A stretch of DNA of 64,000 nucleotides from Rubrivivax sp. (GCA_016719535.1 JADJYX010000011.1:1-64000), one strand, 5' to 3'; shown: positions 18,073-27,462, counted from the stretch's first letter. Notes: generated by a model not told the origin, from the sequence alone. A program made the numbers and translations.

Positions 18073-19212
18073 CTACGGGGTTGCGGGGGATGAACTGAAA
18101 CGTTGGATGGCGAACGGCTCGAGCGGTACGCCGGGCTGGCCGTGGGCCACCCATTGCGCCAGCGCCTCGCCGACCGCGGGGCCGGTCTGGAAGCCGGCGC
18201 CGCAGAAGCCGAAGGCATGCAGCAGCTGCGGGTGGCGCGTGGACGGGCCGATGACGGGCTGGTGGTCGGGCAGCGAGCCCTCGACGCCGCTCCAGAAGCG
18301 GATCACCTGCGCATGAGCCAGCGGCGGAAACAGCTCGGCCATGCGCTGGCACAGCTCGGCAATGGCCTGCGCGCGCGGCGCGGCATGCAGCGGGTTGCTG
18401 GCGGCGCCGCGGCTGCCGCCCATCACACAATTGCCGCGCGTGGTCTGGCGGCCATAGATGCCGCCGCCCTCGACGCCGATATTGACGTCCATGAAGCGCG
18501 GCAGCGGCTCGGTGACGGCCATGCCGGGGTGGATGCTTTCCATCGGCGCGTCATCACCGAAGGTGCGCGCCAGCTGCAAGGCCCAGGCGCCGGCGCAGTT
18601 GAGCAGCCAGCGGGCGCGCACGCTCAGGCCCTGGCCGTTGCCCAGCACGAAACACTGGCCATCGTGATCGAGTTCGGTGACCTCGCAGTGCTCGATCACG
18701 CAGGCACCGGCGGCGCGGGCGGCACGCGCAAAGGCCGGGCTCACCAGGCGCGGATTGGCATGGCCGTCGCCCGGGCACCAGGAGGCACCGATGGCCTGCG
18801 CGCCCAGCCAGGGGTAGGCGGTGCGGAAGGTGGCGCCGCTGCTCAGCTGCAGGTCCAGGCCGTGGCCGTCCACCAGGCGGGCATAGGCTTCCAGGCGTGC
18901 CAGGTCGGCCTCCGACCGCGCCAGCTTCAGGTGGCCCGAGCGCACATATTCGCCGTCGATGCCGACCAGCGCGGGCAACTGCTCCCACAGCTGGCGCGAG
19001 CGCAGCGCCAGCGGCAGCTGCGCCAGCCCGCGGCCCTGCACGCGCACGCCGCCGTAGTTGACGCCGCTGGCAGCGGCGCCGCAGTGGCCACGTTCCAGCA
19101 GCGTCACCGTCAGGCCGAAGCGGCGCAGAAACAGCGCCGCGGCACTGCCGACGATGCCGCCGCCGACGATGGCCACGTCGGCCTGCAGGGTCCCGGATGC
19201 AGGCTCAGTCAT
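18073..19212 (-). CDS. FAD-dependent oxidoreductase, beta subunit of HcnC/OoxB-type amine dehydrogenase
   Basis: A 379-residue flavoprotein of the D-amino-acid oxidase/glycine-oxidase-like fold. The dinucleotide motif VAIVGGGIVGSAAALFL is at residues 13-29, followed by LLERGHCGAAASGVNYGG; the C-terminal FAD-binding part includes PVIGPSTRHPQLLHAFGFCG. In the heterotrimeric opine, D-hydroxyproline and cyanide-forming glycine dehydrogenases this subunit carries out the amine or amino-acid oxidation. Its start overlaps the alpha-subunit gene by 8 nt, and the gamma subunit lies just upstream of that, matching the alpha-beta-gamma complex. It probably sits at the inner membrane and passes electrons to the respiratory chain. 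Substrate unknown. Confidence 0.9.
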   Translation of the reverse strand: MTEPASGTLQADVAIVGGGIVGSAAALFLRRFGLTVTLLERGHCGAAASGVNYGGVRVQGRGLAQLPLALRSRQLWEQLPALVGIDGEYVRSGHLKLARSEADLARLEAYARLVDGHGLDLQLSSGATFRTAYPWLGAQAIGASWCPGDGHANPRLVSPAFARAARAAGACVIEHCEVTELDHDGQCFVLGNGQGLSVRARWLLNCAGAWALQLARTFGDDAPMESIHPGMAVTEPLPRFMDVNIGVEGGGIYGRQTTRGNCVMGGSRGAASNPLHAAPRAQAIAELCQRMAELFPPLAHAQVIRFWSGVEGSLPDHQPVIGPSTRHPQLLHAFGFCGAGFQTGPAVGEALAQWVAHGQPGVPLEPFAIQRFSSSPATP

Positions 19213-20605
19213 CCCGTTCCCCGGGCGGCACCGGCGTGGACTGCGCCAGCGCGGCCCCCAGCACGGCCACCGGCACCGGCTTGACGGGCGGCTGGCTGCG
19301 CAGACGGCCGACCTCGGACAGCGCGCAGCCGGCGGCGTCGGCCAGCAGCCGCGCCGCGGCGGCGCCGCACATCCGGCCCTGGCAGCGGCCCATGCCGATG
19401 CGCGTCAGCGCCTTCAGGCGGTTGAGCTCGTGCGTGCCGGCGTCGCGCACGCACGCGCGCAGCTCGCCGGCCGTCACCTCCTCGCAGCGGCAGACCACCA
19501 GCTCGTCGCCGGTCTGCGCGGCCCAGTCGGCGGGCGGCGGGCTCAGCACCTCGACGGCGGCGCGGAAGCGCCGATGCGGTCGCTGCGCACGCTCCAGCAT
19601 GGCGGCGCGTGCGGTGTGCACGGTCTGGCCACGGTCCTGCAGCAGCGCCAGCGCGGCCCTTTCACCGGCCAGCTCGGCGGCATCGGCGCCGCCGATGCCG
19701 GCGCCGTCGCCGGCCAGATAGACGCCGGCCACGCTGCTGCGGCCGGCGGCGTCGCGGCGCGGCAGCCAGGCCTGGTCCAGCTCGTCCCAGTCGAAGGCGC
19801 AGCCGGCCAGGTCGGCCAGTTGCGTCTCGCTGCGCAGGCCGTGGCCGAAGGCGACGGCGTCGCAGTCGGTGACGTGGTCCGTTGTGCCCTGCCGCCAGTG
19901 CAGGCGCTGAACGCGGCCATCGCCTTCGGCACGCCGCAGCTGCACGCCGCGCCGCACCGGCACGCCGGCCAGCCGCAGCTGCGCCAGGTAGAGCGCCCCC
20001 TTGGCGGCCATGGCTGGGCGCGCCAGCAGGCCCGGCAGCGCGCGCCGCGGGGCGTCGGGCGGCGCGGCGTCCAGTACCGCCAGCAGCTGCGCACCGGCCT
20101 TCAGGTATTGCCAGGCCACCAGGTAGAGCAGCGGCCCGCCACCGGCCAGCACCACGCGCGGGCCGATCAGCGTGGCCTGGGCCTTCAGCGCGATCTGCGC
20201 GGCGCCGAGCGTGAAGACGCCCGGCAGCGTCCAGCCGGGGAAGGGCAGCACGCGCTCGGCGGCGCCGGTGGCCAGGATCAGCGCGTCGACGCGCAGCGTG
20301 TCGGCACGGCCGTGTTGCAGCAGGTGCAGCGTGCGGTCTTCGATCTGCCACACCAGCGTGTCGGGGCGATGGTCGATGCGGCCCTGCAGCGCGGCGAAGC
20401 GGTCGAAGAGGGCCTGCGCCTTGCCGGCCTCGAACCCGTACAGCGCCGACGGCGGGCGCTGGCGCGGGACCGGCGGCTGACGGTAGACCTGGCCGCCGAT
20501 GCGCGGCGCCTCGTCGATCAGCACCGGGCGCAGGCCGGCGTCGGCCAGCGTGGCGGCGGCGCGCAGGCCGGCGGGGCCGGCACCGACGATGGCCACGGTG
20601 CTCAT
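19205..20605 (-). CDS. FAD/NAD(P)-dependent oxidoreductase with C-terminal BFD [2Fe-2S] domain, alpha subunit (HcnB/OoxA type)
   Basis: A 466-residue subunit. GAGPAGLRAAATLADAG (residues 8-24) binds FAD, and ILATGAAERVLPFPGWTLPG plus a second Rossmann motif (VVLAGGGPLLYL) are typical of HcnB/OoxA. At about residues 368-411 a BFD-like iron-sulfur domain shows CRCEEVT and, after about 35 residues, GRCQGRMC (C-x-C ... C-x4-C). The ATG at 20605 overlaps the gamma-subunit stop by 4 nt. The subunit is thought to relay electrons between the beta-subunit flavin and the gamma iron-sulfur protein. Hydrogen cyanide synthase has the same architecture, so this class alone does not reveal the substrate. 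Confidence 0.9.
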   Translation of the reverse strand: MSTVAIVGAGPAGLRAAATLADAGLRPVLIDEAPRIGGQVYRQPPVPRQRPPSALYGFEAGKAQALFDRFAALQGRIDHRPDTLVWQIEDRTLHLLQHGRADTLRVDALILATGAAERVLPFPGWTLPGVFTLGAAQIALKAQATLIGPRVVLAGGGPLLYLVAWQYLKAGAQLLAVLDAAPPDAPRRALPGLLARPAMAAKGALYLAQLRLAGVPVRRGVQLRRAEGDGRVQRLHWRQGTTDHVTDCDAVAFGHGLRSETQLADLAGCAFDWDELDQAWLPRRDAAGRSSVAGVYLAGDGAGIGGADAAELAGERAALALLQDRGQTVHTARAAMLERAQRPHRRFRAAVEVLSPPPADWAAQTGDELVVCRCEEVTAGELRACVRDAGTHELNRLKALTRIGMGRCQGRMCGAAAARLLADAAGCALSEVGRLRSQPPVKPVPVAVLGAALAQSTPVPPGERDD

Positions 20606-20895
20606 GCCGGCCGCCCCGTCAGCAACTGCATGCCCGCTTCCAGCGGCGTGCTGCACCCGCGCAGGCGGCGGCCGTCGGCCAGGCTCATCCAGCAGTCCTG
20701 GCAGGCGCCCATCAGGCAGAAGCCGGCGCGCGGGCTGGCGCTGAATTCGGTGTGGCGCAAGCGGTCGCCCTGCGCCAGCACGGCGGTCAGCACGGTGTCG
20801 CCGTCGACGCCGGTGCAGGCCACGCCGTCGAGCGTGAAGGGCAGCGGCCTGCCTGGCGAACCGGCCAGTCGCACGAGCAGCGGTCGGGTCGTCAT
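20602..20895 (-). CDS. Small (2Fe-2S)-binding protein, gamma subunit (HcnA/OoxC type)
   Basis: A 97-residue ferredoxin-like subunit, easily missed because its frame stays open far upstream inside the permease gene. The ATG at 20895 overlaps the permease stop by 4 nt and the stop overlaps the alpha-subunit start by 4 nt, which fixes both ends. Cysteines 60, 65, 68 and 81 give the plant-type [2Fe-2S] spacing (FCLMGACQDC, then LRGCSTPL). Homologues are the gamma subunits of D-hydroxyproline dehydrogenase and HcnABC, carrying electrons onward from the flavoproteins. Confidence in both boundaries and family is high. Confidence 0.9.
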   Translation of the reverse strand: MTTRPLLVRLAGSPGRPLPFTLDGVACTGVDGDTVLTAVLAQGDRLRHTEFSASPRAGFCLMGACQDCWMSLADGRRLRGCSTPLEAGMQLLTGRPA

Positions 20896-21683
20896 CGCTG
20901 CCCCACCAGCACCTTGTCCAGGCCGTACAGCCGGTCCAGCAGCAGCATCACCACCGCGGTCAGGCCGACGATGAGTGCCGACACCGCGGCCATCATGGGG
21001 TCGATCGACTCGGTGGCCAGCATGTACATGCGCACCGGCAGCGTCACCGTCTGCGGGCTGGTGATGAAGATCGACATCGTCACCTCGTCGAAGCTGTTGA
21101 TGAAGGCCAGCATCCAGCCGCCGGTGATGCCGGGCAGCATCAGCGGCAGCGTCACGCGGCGGAAGGCTGTCCAGTGGCTGGCGCCCAGCGACAGCGCGGC
21201 CTGCTCGATGCTGCGGTCGGCCCCCGTGAGTGCCGCCACCATCAGCCGCAGCGCATAGGGCGTGACGATGACCACGTGGGCCAGCGTCAGCCACAGCGCC
21301 GAGCCGCGCACCTCGAGCAGCGCAAACAGCCGCAGCATGGCCACGCCCAGCACCAGGTGCGGCACGATCAGCGGGCTCATCAGGAGGCCGTTGAGCGCCT
21401 GGCGGCCGGGAAACTCGTGCCGCGCGATGGCCAGCGCCGCCGGCACCGCCAGCACCACCGCCAGCGTGGCCGACAGCGTGGCCACGAACAGGCTGTTCCA
21501 GAAGCTCTGCACCAGGTCGCCATGCGCGAACACGGCGCGGAACCAGCGCAGCGAATAGTCGCCCCAGGGCACCTGCAGCGTATCGGCCGGCGTGAAGGCC
21601 ACGAGGCACACCACCACCAGCGGCGCCAGCATGAAGGCCACCACCAGGGCGTTGAAAGCGAGCGCGACGAGGCCGTTCTTCAT
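20892..21683 (-). CDS. ABC transporter permease (PotC-like)
   Basis: A 263-residue inner-membrane permease with six predicted helices. The cytoplasmic EAA-type loop that contacts the ATPase is visible as EQAALSLGASHWTAFRRVTLPLMLPG. An N-terminal helix (VALAFNALVVAFMLAPLVVV) and PADTLQVPWGDYSLRWF-like periplasmic segment match PotC-family permeases of polyamine-type importers. It overlaps the upstream permease gene and the downstream gamma-subunit gene by 4 nt each. It should form the transmembrane channel with the other permease. Confidence 0.92.
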   Translation of the reverse strand: MKNGLVALAFNALVVAFMLAPLVVVCLVAFTPADTLQVPWGDYSLRWFRAVFAHGDLVQSFWNSLFVATLSATLAVVLAVPAALAIARHEFPGRQALNGLLMSPLIVPHLVLGVAMLRLFALLEVRGSALWLTLAHVVIVTPYALRLMVAALTGADRSIEQAALSLGASHWTAFRRVTLPLMLPGITGGWMLAFINSFDEVTMSIFITSPQTVTLPVRMYMLATESIDPMMAAVSALIVGLTAVVMLLLDRLYGLDKVLVGQR

Positions 21684-22531
21684 GCGCCCATGCGCTTTCT
21701 GTAGTTGCCTTCCAGGATGGCATTGGTGGCCAGCATCACCACCAGGTTGACCACCAGCAGCGCCAGCGCGATGGCCGCGCCCAGCGGCCAGTTGAGCTCG
21801 TGCAGGTATTCGTCGTAGATCAGCGTGGCGACCATCTTCACGCGCCGCCCGCCCAGCAGCCCGGGGATGGCCAGCGCGCTGGCGCTGAGCGCGAAGACGA
21901 TGAGCCCGCCCGACAGCAGGCCCGGCGTGACCTGCGGCAGCACCACGCGGCGCAGCACCGTGAAGCGCGAGGCGCCCAGCGACAGCGCGGCATTCTCGAC
22001 CTGCGGGTCGAGCTTCTGCAGCGAGGTCCAGACCGGGATCACCATGAAGGGCAGCATCACGTGCACCAGTGCCACCACCACGGCGATGGGCGTATAGAGC
22101 ATGCGCACGCGGCCGATGCCCACCCATTCGAAGAACTGGTTGACGAAGCCGGCCGGCCCCAGCACGAGGCTCCAGCCGAAGGCGCGCACCACCACCGAGA
22201 CCAGCAGCGGCGCCAGGATGACGAGCAGGAAGACCGAGCGCCACGGCGCGCGCATGCGGCTGAGGATGTAGGCCCTCGGGCGCGCCGATCAGCACGCACA
22301 GCAGCGTGGTCAGCAGCGCCACCCAGCCGGTGCGGCCGAAGATCTCCCAGTAGTAGCTGTCGCCCAGCACGGCGATGTAGGCGGCGAGCGTGAAGCCGCC
22401 TTGCACGCCGGTGTCGTGGCTGAAGCGCTGGAACGACAGCGCAGCCGTCAACGCCAGCGGCAGCAGCACCATCAGGCCGAACAGCGCCAGCGCAGGGGCG
22501 CTCAGCGCATAGGGCAGGGCGCGGCCTGACG

Positions 22532-22535
<4 letters not shown>
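21680..22535 (-). CDS. ABC transporter permease (PotB-like), one frameshift
   Basis: About 284 residues once two frames are joined. The N-terminal part starts at 22535 (TSGRALPYALSAPALALFGL) and runs to LLCVLIGAPEG; the remainder continues in another frame as YILSRMRAPWRSVFLLVILA. The break coincides with a GGG run near 22,274, where one extra G would explain it. The EAA loop ENAALSLGASRFTVLRRVVL is intact. Its start overlaps the ATPase stop and its stop overlaps the second permease start by 4 nt, so the gene is clearly part of the operon. A homopolymer sequencing error is the simplest reading; a real frameshift would disable import. Confidence 0.85.
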
Positions 22536-23596
<1,061 letters not shown>

Positions 23597-23670
23597 GCGC
23601 TGGGGGCTCCGGTGTCGAGGCAGTGTCGAGGTGGACTCGAATCGGCGTCAAGACGGTAAACCCACGGATC

Positions 23671-23735
23671 GGAATGAACTTGCATCAAAACCCGAATGAT
23701 GGAAAAGTAAGCCGACAAAAATTGATATTCATTCC
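23671..23735. promoter_or_regulatory. Inverted repeat in the divergent ABC-operon/IclR promoter
   Basis: The 152-nt gap (23597-23748) between the ATPase gene and the regulator gene is markedly AT-richer than the genes. It contains GGAATGAA at 23671-23678 and its exact reverse complement TTCATTCC at 23728-23735. Two well separated half-palindromes flanking a promoter are what an IclR-family regulator commonly binds; these proteins often recognise GGAAT/ATTCC-type cores. AT-rich runs between them (cgacaaaaattgatattc) probably hold the promoters. That this is the operator is inference. Confidence 0.5.
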
Positions 23736-23748
23736 ACCCATCAACATC

Positions 23749-24576
23749 ATGGCCGGTGACGAAAGTTCGATTTCCAGCCTCCACCGGGCCGTGCAGGTGC
23801 TGCGCACGCTGGCCGCCGGTGCGGCCGAAGGCGGCCAGCGCGTCAGCGACCTCGGCAAGGCGCTGGGCTATACGCAGGCCACCACGCACCGGCTGCTGCA
23901 GCAGCTGGTCGACGAAGGCCTGGTCGAGCAGGACGCTGCCAGCAGGCGCTATGCGCTGAGTCTGGATTTCTTTGCCCTGGCCGCGCGCGCCGGCGAAGCC
24001 GGCGGCCTGCGCGAGCGCTGCCGTCCGGCGCTGCTGCGCCTGGGCGCGTCGCTGGGCGACAGCGTCTTCCTGCTCGTGCGCGCCGGCTTCGACGCCCTGT
24101 GCCTGGACCGCTGGGAAGGGCCGTTTCCGATCCGCAGCTTCACCGGCGACATCGGCGGGCGCGTGCCGCTGGGCATCGGCCAGGGCAGCATGGCCATCCT
24201 GGCCCACCTGCCCGAGGCCGAACGCGAGGAGGTCATCCGCCACAACGTGCCGCGGCTCACAGGCATGGGCATGGTCGACGGCGTCTTCCTGCGCACCGAG
24301 GCCGCGCGCGTGCACCGCCAGGGCTTTGCGGCCACCAGCAACGGGCTGATCGAGGGCATGGCCGGCGTCGGCGTGCCGGTCTTCGACGCCGGCGGCCGCG
24401 TGGTGGCCGCGCTGAGCATCGGCACGCTGACGGCGCGGCTCGAAGGCGAGCGGCTGCCGGTGGTGGTGGAACTGCTGCAGCGCGAGGCGCGCGCGCTGTC
24501 GGCGCTGATCAACCCCTTCGACCGCGCGCTGCGGCGGCCGGCCGAGGCGCTGGGCGGCTCGGGCCGGGGGGCTTGA
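23749..24576 (+). CDS. IclR family transcriptional regulator
   Basis: A 275-residue regulator. ATG 23749 is chosen because the conserved SSISSLHRAVQVLRTLAAG begins directly after it; the frame is open back to 23623 but that part lies in the divergent promoter. Residues 5-70 are the winged helix (RVSDLGKALGYTQATTHRLL), and residues of about 80-260 the effector-binding domain (GRVPLGIGQGSMAILAHLP and GLIEGMAGVGVPVFD). Divergent transcription from the ABC/dehydrogenase operon makes it the likely local regulator, responding to the transported compound or its oxidation product. Whether it represses or activates is unknown. Confidence 0.92.
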   Translation: MAGDESSISSLHRAVQVLRTLAAGAAEGGQRVSDLGKALGYTQATTHRLLQQLVDEGLVEQDAASRRYALSLDFFALAARAGEAGGLRERCRPALLRLGASLGDSVFLLVRAGFDALCLDRWEGPFPIRSFTGDIGGRVPLGIGQGSMAILAHLPEAEREEVIRHNVPRLTGMGMVDGVFLRTEAARVHRQGFAATSNGLIEGMAGVGVPVFDAGGRVVAALSIGTLTARLEGERLPVVVELLQREARALSALINPFDRALRRPAEALGGSGRGA

Positions 24577-24601
24577 AGCTCAGCGGGTCAGCCGCAGCCG
24601 C

Positions 24602-24673
24602 GCCGCCTGCCGATCAGCGCAGGCGCAGGCGTGCCGCCTGCCGATCAACGAAGGCGCAGGCGTGCCGCCTGCG
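24602..24673. repeat. 31-bp tandem duplication at the 3' end of hisD
   Basis: Two copies of a 31-bp unit lie at 24602-24632 and 24633-24663, with a partial third to 24673. They differ at two positions (gatcagcgc versus gatcaacga). The second copy contains the last codons and the TGA stop of hisD on the minus strand, so the unit is a duplicate of the gene's own end. Each unit contains GCCTGC and GCAGGC separated by 8 nt and can fold into a hairpin, so the array may act as a terminator between hisD and the convergent IclR gene. Confidence 0.7.
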
Positions 24674-25955
24674 CGTGCGCCGGCAGCCCTTCGCCATCGG
24701 CCAGTTCGGCGGCGATCGGCCCCAGCACCTGCGCGCCGGCCTGGCTGACCTCGATCAGGCTGCTGCGCTTGACGAAGTCGTAGACGCCCAGCGGTGACGA
24801 GAAGCGCGCCGTGCCCGAGGTCGGCAGCACGTGGTTGGGGCCGGCGCAGTAGTCACCCAGGCTCTCGCTGGTGAAGGCGCCGAGGAAGATGGCGCCGGCG
24901 TGCCGGAGCAGCGGCTCCCAGCGGTGCGGGTCCGCGCTGCTCACTTCCAGGTGCTCGGGCGCGATGCGGTTGCTGATGGCGCAGGCCTCTTCCATGCTGC
25001 GCGTGTGGATCAGCGCGCCGCGGCCTTCCAGGCTGGCGCGGATGACCTTCGCGCGCGGCATCGTGGGCAGCAGGCGTTCGATGGCTTGGCGCACGCGGTC
25101 GATGTAGTCGCGGTCGGGGCACAGCAGGATGCTCTGCGCCAGCTCGTCGTGCTCGGCCTGGCTGAAGAGGTCCATCGCCACCCAGTCGGGCGGCGTGCTG
25201 CCGTCGGCCAGCACCAGGATCTCGCTCGGCCCCGCGATCATGTCGATGCCCACCTGCCCGAAGACGCGCCGCTTGGCGCTGGCCACGTAGGCGTTGCCGG
25301 GGCCGGTGATCTTGTCGACGCGCGGCACCGTGGCCGTGCCGTAGGCGAGCGCCGCCACGGCCTGCGCGCCGCCGATGGTGAAGACGCGGCCGGCGCCGGC
25401 CACATGGGCGGCTGCCAGCACCAGCGGGTTGCGCTCGCCGCCGGGCGTGGGCACCACCATCACGATCTCGGCCACGCCGGCCACCTGCGCAGGGATGGCA
25501 TTCATCAGCACGCTCGACGGATAGGCCGCCTTGCCGCCGGGCACGTAGATGCCCACGCGATCCAGCGGCGTGACCTTCTGGCCCAGCAGCGTGCCGTCGG
25601 CGTCGCGGTACTGCCAGCTGCGGCAGCAGGCGTCGAGCTGGCGCTGGTGGTAGTCGCGCACACGCGCCGCGGCCTGCTCCAGCGCCGCGCGCTGCGCCGG
25701 CGTGATGCGGCCCAGCGCGGCGCGCAGCTCGTCGGCGCCGATCTCCAGCGCCGCCATCGAATCGGCCTGCAGGCCGTCGAAGCGCGCGGTGAGTTCCAGC
25801 ACGGCGGCATCACCGCGCGTGCGCACGTCGTCGATGATCTGCGCCACGCGGCCTTCGATGGCGGCATCGGTCTCGGCCGACCAGTGCAGCACGCGCTGGA
25901 ATTCGGCCTCGAAACCGGTGTCGCTGGTGGCCAGGCCGCGCAGGTCGAGCGTCAT
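24645..25955 (-). CDS. hisD: Histidinol dehydrogenase
   Basis: A 436-residue enzyme that oxidises L-histidinol to L-histidine in two NAD+-dependent steps, the last reactions of histidine biosynthesis. Conserved blocks are present: GIYVPGGKAAYPSSVLMNAIP, GGAQAVAALAYGTATVP, DKITGPGNAYVASAKR, DMIAGPSEILVLAD, the zinc-site region DLFSQAEHDE, IAPEHLEV, and GDYCAGPNHVLPTSGTARF. The ATG at 25955 overlaps the hisG stop by 4 nt. Length is normal. The C-terminus runs into a tandem 31-bp repeat. The later his genes usual at this point in related genomes are not present downstream. Confidence 0.97.
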   Translation of the reverse strand: MTLDLRGLATSDTGFEAEFQRVLHWSAETDAAIEGRVAQIIDDVRTRGDAAVLELTARFDGLQADSMAALEIGADELRAALGRITPAQRAALEQAAARVRDYHQRQLDACCRSWQYRDADGTLLGQKVTPLDRVGIYVPGGKAAYPSSVLMNAIPAQVAGVAEIVMVVPTPGGERNPLVLAAAHVAGAGRVFTIGGAQAVAALAYGTATVPRVDKITGPGNAYVASAKRRVFGQVGIDMIAGPSEILVLADGSTPPDWVAMDLFSQAEHDELAQSILLCPDRDYIDRVRQAIERLLPTMPRAKVIRASLEGRGALIHTRSMEEACAISNRIAPEHLEVSSADPHRWEPLLRHAGAIFLGAFTSESLGDYCAGPNHVLPTSGTARFSSPLGVYDFVKRSSLIEVSQAGAQVLGPIAAELADGEGLPAHAQAARLRLR

Positions 25956-26599
25956 GATGCCTGTGCCGCGACGGCCTGCCCGAAGGCGTCGATGAGCGCG
26001 CGGATGGGTTCGCGCTTGAGCTTGAGCGCGGCCTGGTTGACAACCAGCCGCGCCGAGATGTCCATGATCTGCTCCACCTCGACCAGGTGGTTGGCCTTGA
26101 GCGTGCTGCCGGTGGACACCAGGTCGACGATGGCATCGGCCAGGCCCGTCAGCGGGGCGAGCTCCATGCTGCCGTAGAGCTTGATCAGGTCCACGTGCAC
26201 GCCCTTGGCGGCAAAGTGGTCGCGCGCCAGCTGGGTGTATTTGGTGGCCACGCGGATGCGCGAGCCCTGGCGCACCGCGGCGGCGTAGTCGAAATCGGCA
26301 CGCGTGGCCACGCTCAGCCGGCAGCGCGCGATCTTCAGGTCCAGCGGGCGGTACAGGCCGTGGCTGTCGTGTTCCAGCAGCACGTCCAGCCCGGCCACGC
26401 CGAGGTCGGCGCCGCCCTGCTGCACGTAGGTGGGCACGTCGCTGGCACGCACCAGCACCACGCGCACGTCGGCACGGCTGGTGCCGATGATGAGCTTGCG
26501 GCTCTTCTCGGGGTCTTCCAGCACCTCGATGCCGGCGGCGCGCAGCAGCGGCATCGAGTCGTCGAAGATGCGCCCCTTGCTGAGCGCGAGCGTGATCAT
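25952..26599 (-). CDS. hisG: ATP phosphoribosyltransferase catalytic subunit (short form)
   Basis: A 215-residue HisG of the short form, which catalyses the first step of histidine biosynthesis (ATP plus PRPP) and needs the regulatory subunit HisZ, encoded elsewhere. Recognisable blocks are ITLALSKGRIFDDSMPLL at the start, RASDVPTYVQQGGADLGVAG, KYTQLARDHFAAKG and the PRPP-binding loop DLVSTGSTLKANHL. The start overlaps the bolA stop by 4 nt, and the stop overlaps hisD by 4 nt, so bolA, hisG and hisD are translationally coupled. Confidence 0.96.
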   Translation of the reverse strand: MITLALSKGRIFDDSMPLLRAAGIEVLEDPEKSRKLIIGTSRADVRVVLVRASDVPTYVQQGGADLGVAGLDVLLEHDSHGLYRPLDLKIARCRLSVATRADFDYAAAVRQGSRIRVATKYTQLARDHFAAKGVHVDLIKLYGSMELAPLTGLADAIVDLVSTGSTLKANHLVEVEQIMDISARLVVNQAALKLKREPIRALIDAFGQAVAAQAS

Positions 26600-26844
26600 G
26601 GTGCCGACGCTGCAAACTCCGCTGGCGTCAGCGTCTTCATCGACAGCGCGTGGATCTCCTCGCGCATGCGCTCGCCCAGGGCGGCATAGACGCGCTGGTG
26701 GCGGCGCACGCGCGGCAGGCCTTCGAATTCGGCCGAGACGATGGTGGCGAAGAAATGCCGGCCGTCACCTTCCACCTCGAGGTGGCTGCAGTCCAGGCCG
26801 GCGGCGATGTAGTCGCGCACCAGTTGCGGGGTCGGTTCGCTCAC
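26596..26844 (-). CDS. BolA family protein
   Basis: An 82-residue BolA/IbaG-like protein. The family partners monothiol glutaredoxins to handle [2Fe-2S] clusters and influences envelope stress responses. The fold is recognisable from residues of about 8-72: LVRDYIAAGLDCSHLEVEGD, FFATIVSAEFEGLPRVRRHQ and RVYAALGERM, then EIHALSMKTLTP, which contains the conserved histidine. It lies 3 nt after the ClpP-like gene and overlaps hisG by 4 nt. In related betaproteobacteria murA usually lies between this gene and hisG; here it is absent. Confidence 0.92.
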   Translation of the reverse strand: MSEPTPQLVRDYIAAGLDCSHLEVEGDGRHFFATIVSAEFEGLPRVRRHQRVYAALGERMREEIHALSMKTLTPAEFAASAP

Positions 26845-26847
26845 GGC

Positions 26848-27462
26848 TCAGCCCAGTTCCTTCTGATTGACCACCACGCGCGACGCGATGCCGTAGGCGA
26901 TGGCCTCGTCGGCCGTCATCCAGTAGTCGCGTTCCATGTCGGCGCGCACCTTCTCGGCCGACTGGCCGGTCTCGGTGGCGATGACGCGGGCCATGCGCTC
27001 GCGCGTCTTGATGATCTCCTTGGCCATGATCGCGATGTCGGTGGCGCGGCCGCCGGCGCCGCCCGCGGGCTGGTGGATCATGAAGCGCGTATTGGGCAGG
27101 CACACGCGGCGTTCCCTGGGCGCGGCCAGGAAGATGTGCGTGGCGGCGCTGGCCACCCAGCCGGTGCCGATGCAGGTGACCGGCGCGCGCACGAAGCGGA
27201 TCATGTCGTGCACCGCATCGCCCGATTCGACATGGCCGCCGGGGCTGGAGATCAGCATCTGGATCGGCGCGTCGCTGTCCTGCGCCAGCAGGATCAGCCG
27301 TTCGCACACCTGGCGCGCCAGCTTGTCGTCGATCTCGCCGAAGACCAGCACGAAGCGCGACTTGAAGGCGAGCTGTTCGGCCAGGCCCGACGGTTTGTCG
27401 TTCTTGTCGGCTTTCGACGGCTTGTCGTCGGACGCGGCTTGAAAGGCTGGGAAGGGGGTCAT
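26848..27462 (-). CDS. ClpP-like serine protease (Clp proteolytic subunit paralogue)
   Basis: A 204-residue protein of the ClpP fold. ATG 27462 has AGGAG about 8 nt upstream. After a lysine/aspartate-rich N-terminus, the core runs from residue 36. The triad appears complete: Ser105 in GWVASAATHIF, His130 in RFMIHQPAGG and Asp175 or Asp179 in ADMERDYWMT. The Ser loop is unlike that of the housekeeping enzyme (GQAASMG) and has one extra residue, so this is a divergent paralogue; the main clpP normally sits with tig and clpX, which are not here. It is cotranscribed with bolA-hisG-hisD. Whether it pairs with a Clp ATPase is unknown. Confidence 0.85.
   Translation of the reverse strand: MTPFPAFQAASDDKPSKADKNDKPSGLAEQLAFKSRFVLVFGEIDDKLARQVCERLILLAQDSDAPIQMLISSPGGHVESGDAVHDMIRFVRAPVTCIGTGWVASAATHIFLAAPRERRVCLPNTRFMIHQPAGGAGGRATDIAIMAKEIIKTRERMARVIATETGQSAEKVRADMERDYWMTADEAIAYGIASRVVVNQKELG

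Noticed and set aside
18073..20895. Hydrogen cyanide synthase (hcnABC)
   Set aside because: The subunit architecture is the same, but the genes are embedded in an ABC import operon and the order is gamma-alpha-beta within it, which fits a catabolic amine or opine dehydrogenase better. Cyanide formation cannot be excluded by sequence alone.
24645..26615. A single 656-residue HisG-HisD fusion
   Set aside because: The upstream half of that frame is out of register with the true HisG frame; HisG is read in another frame with a 4-nt overlap to hisD.
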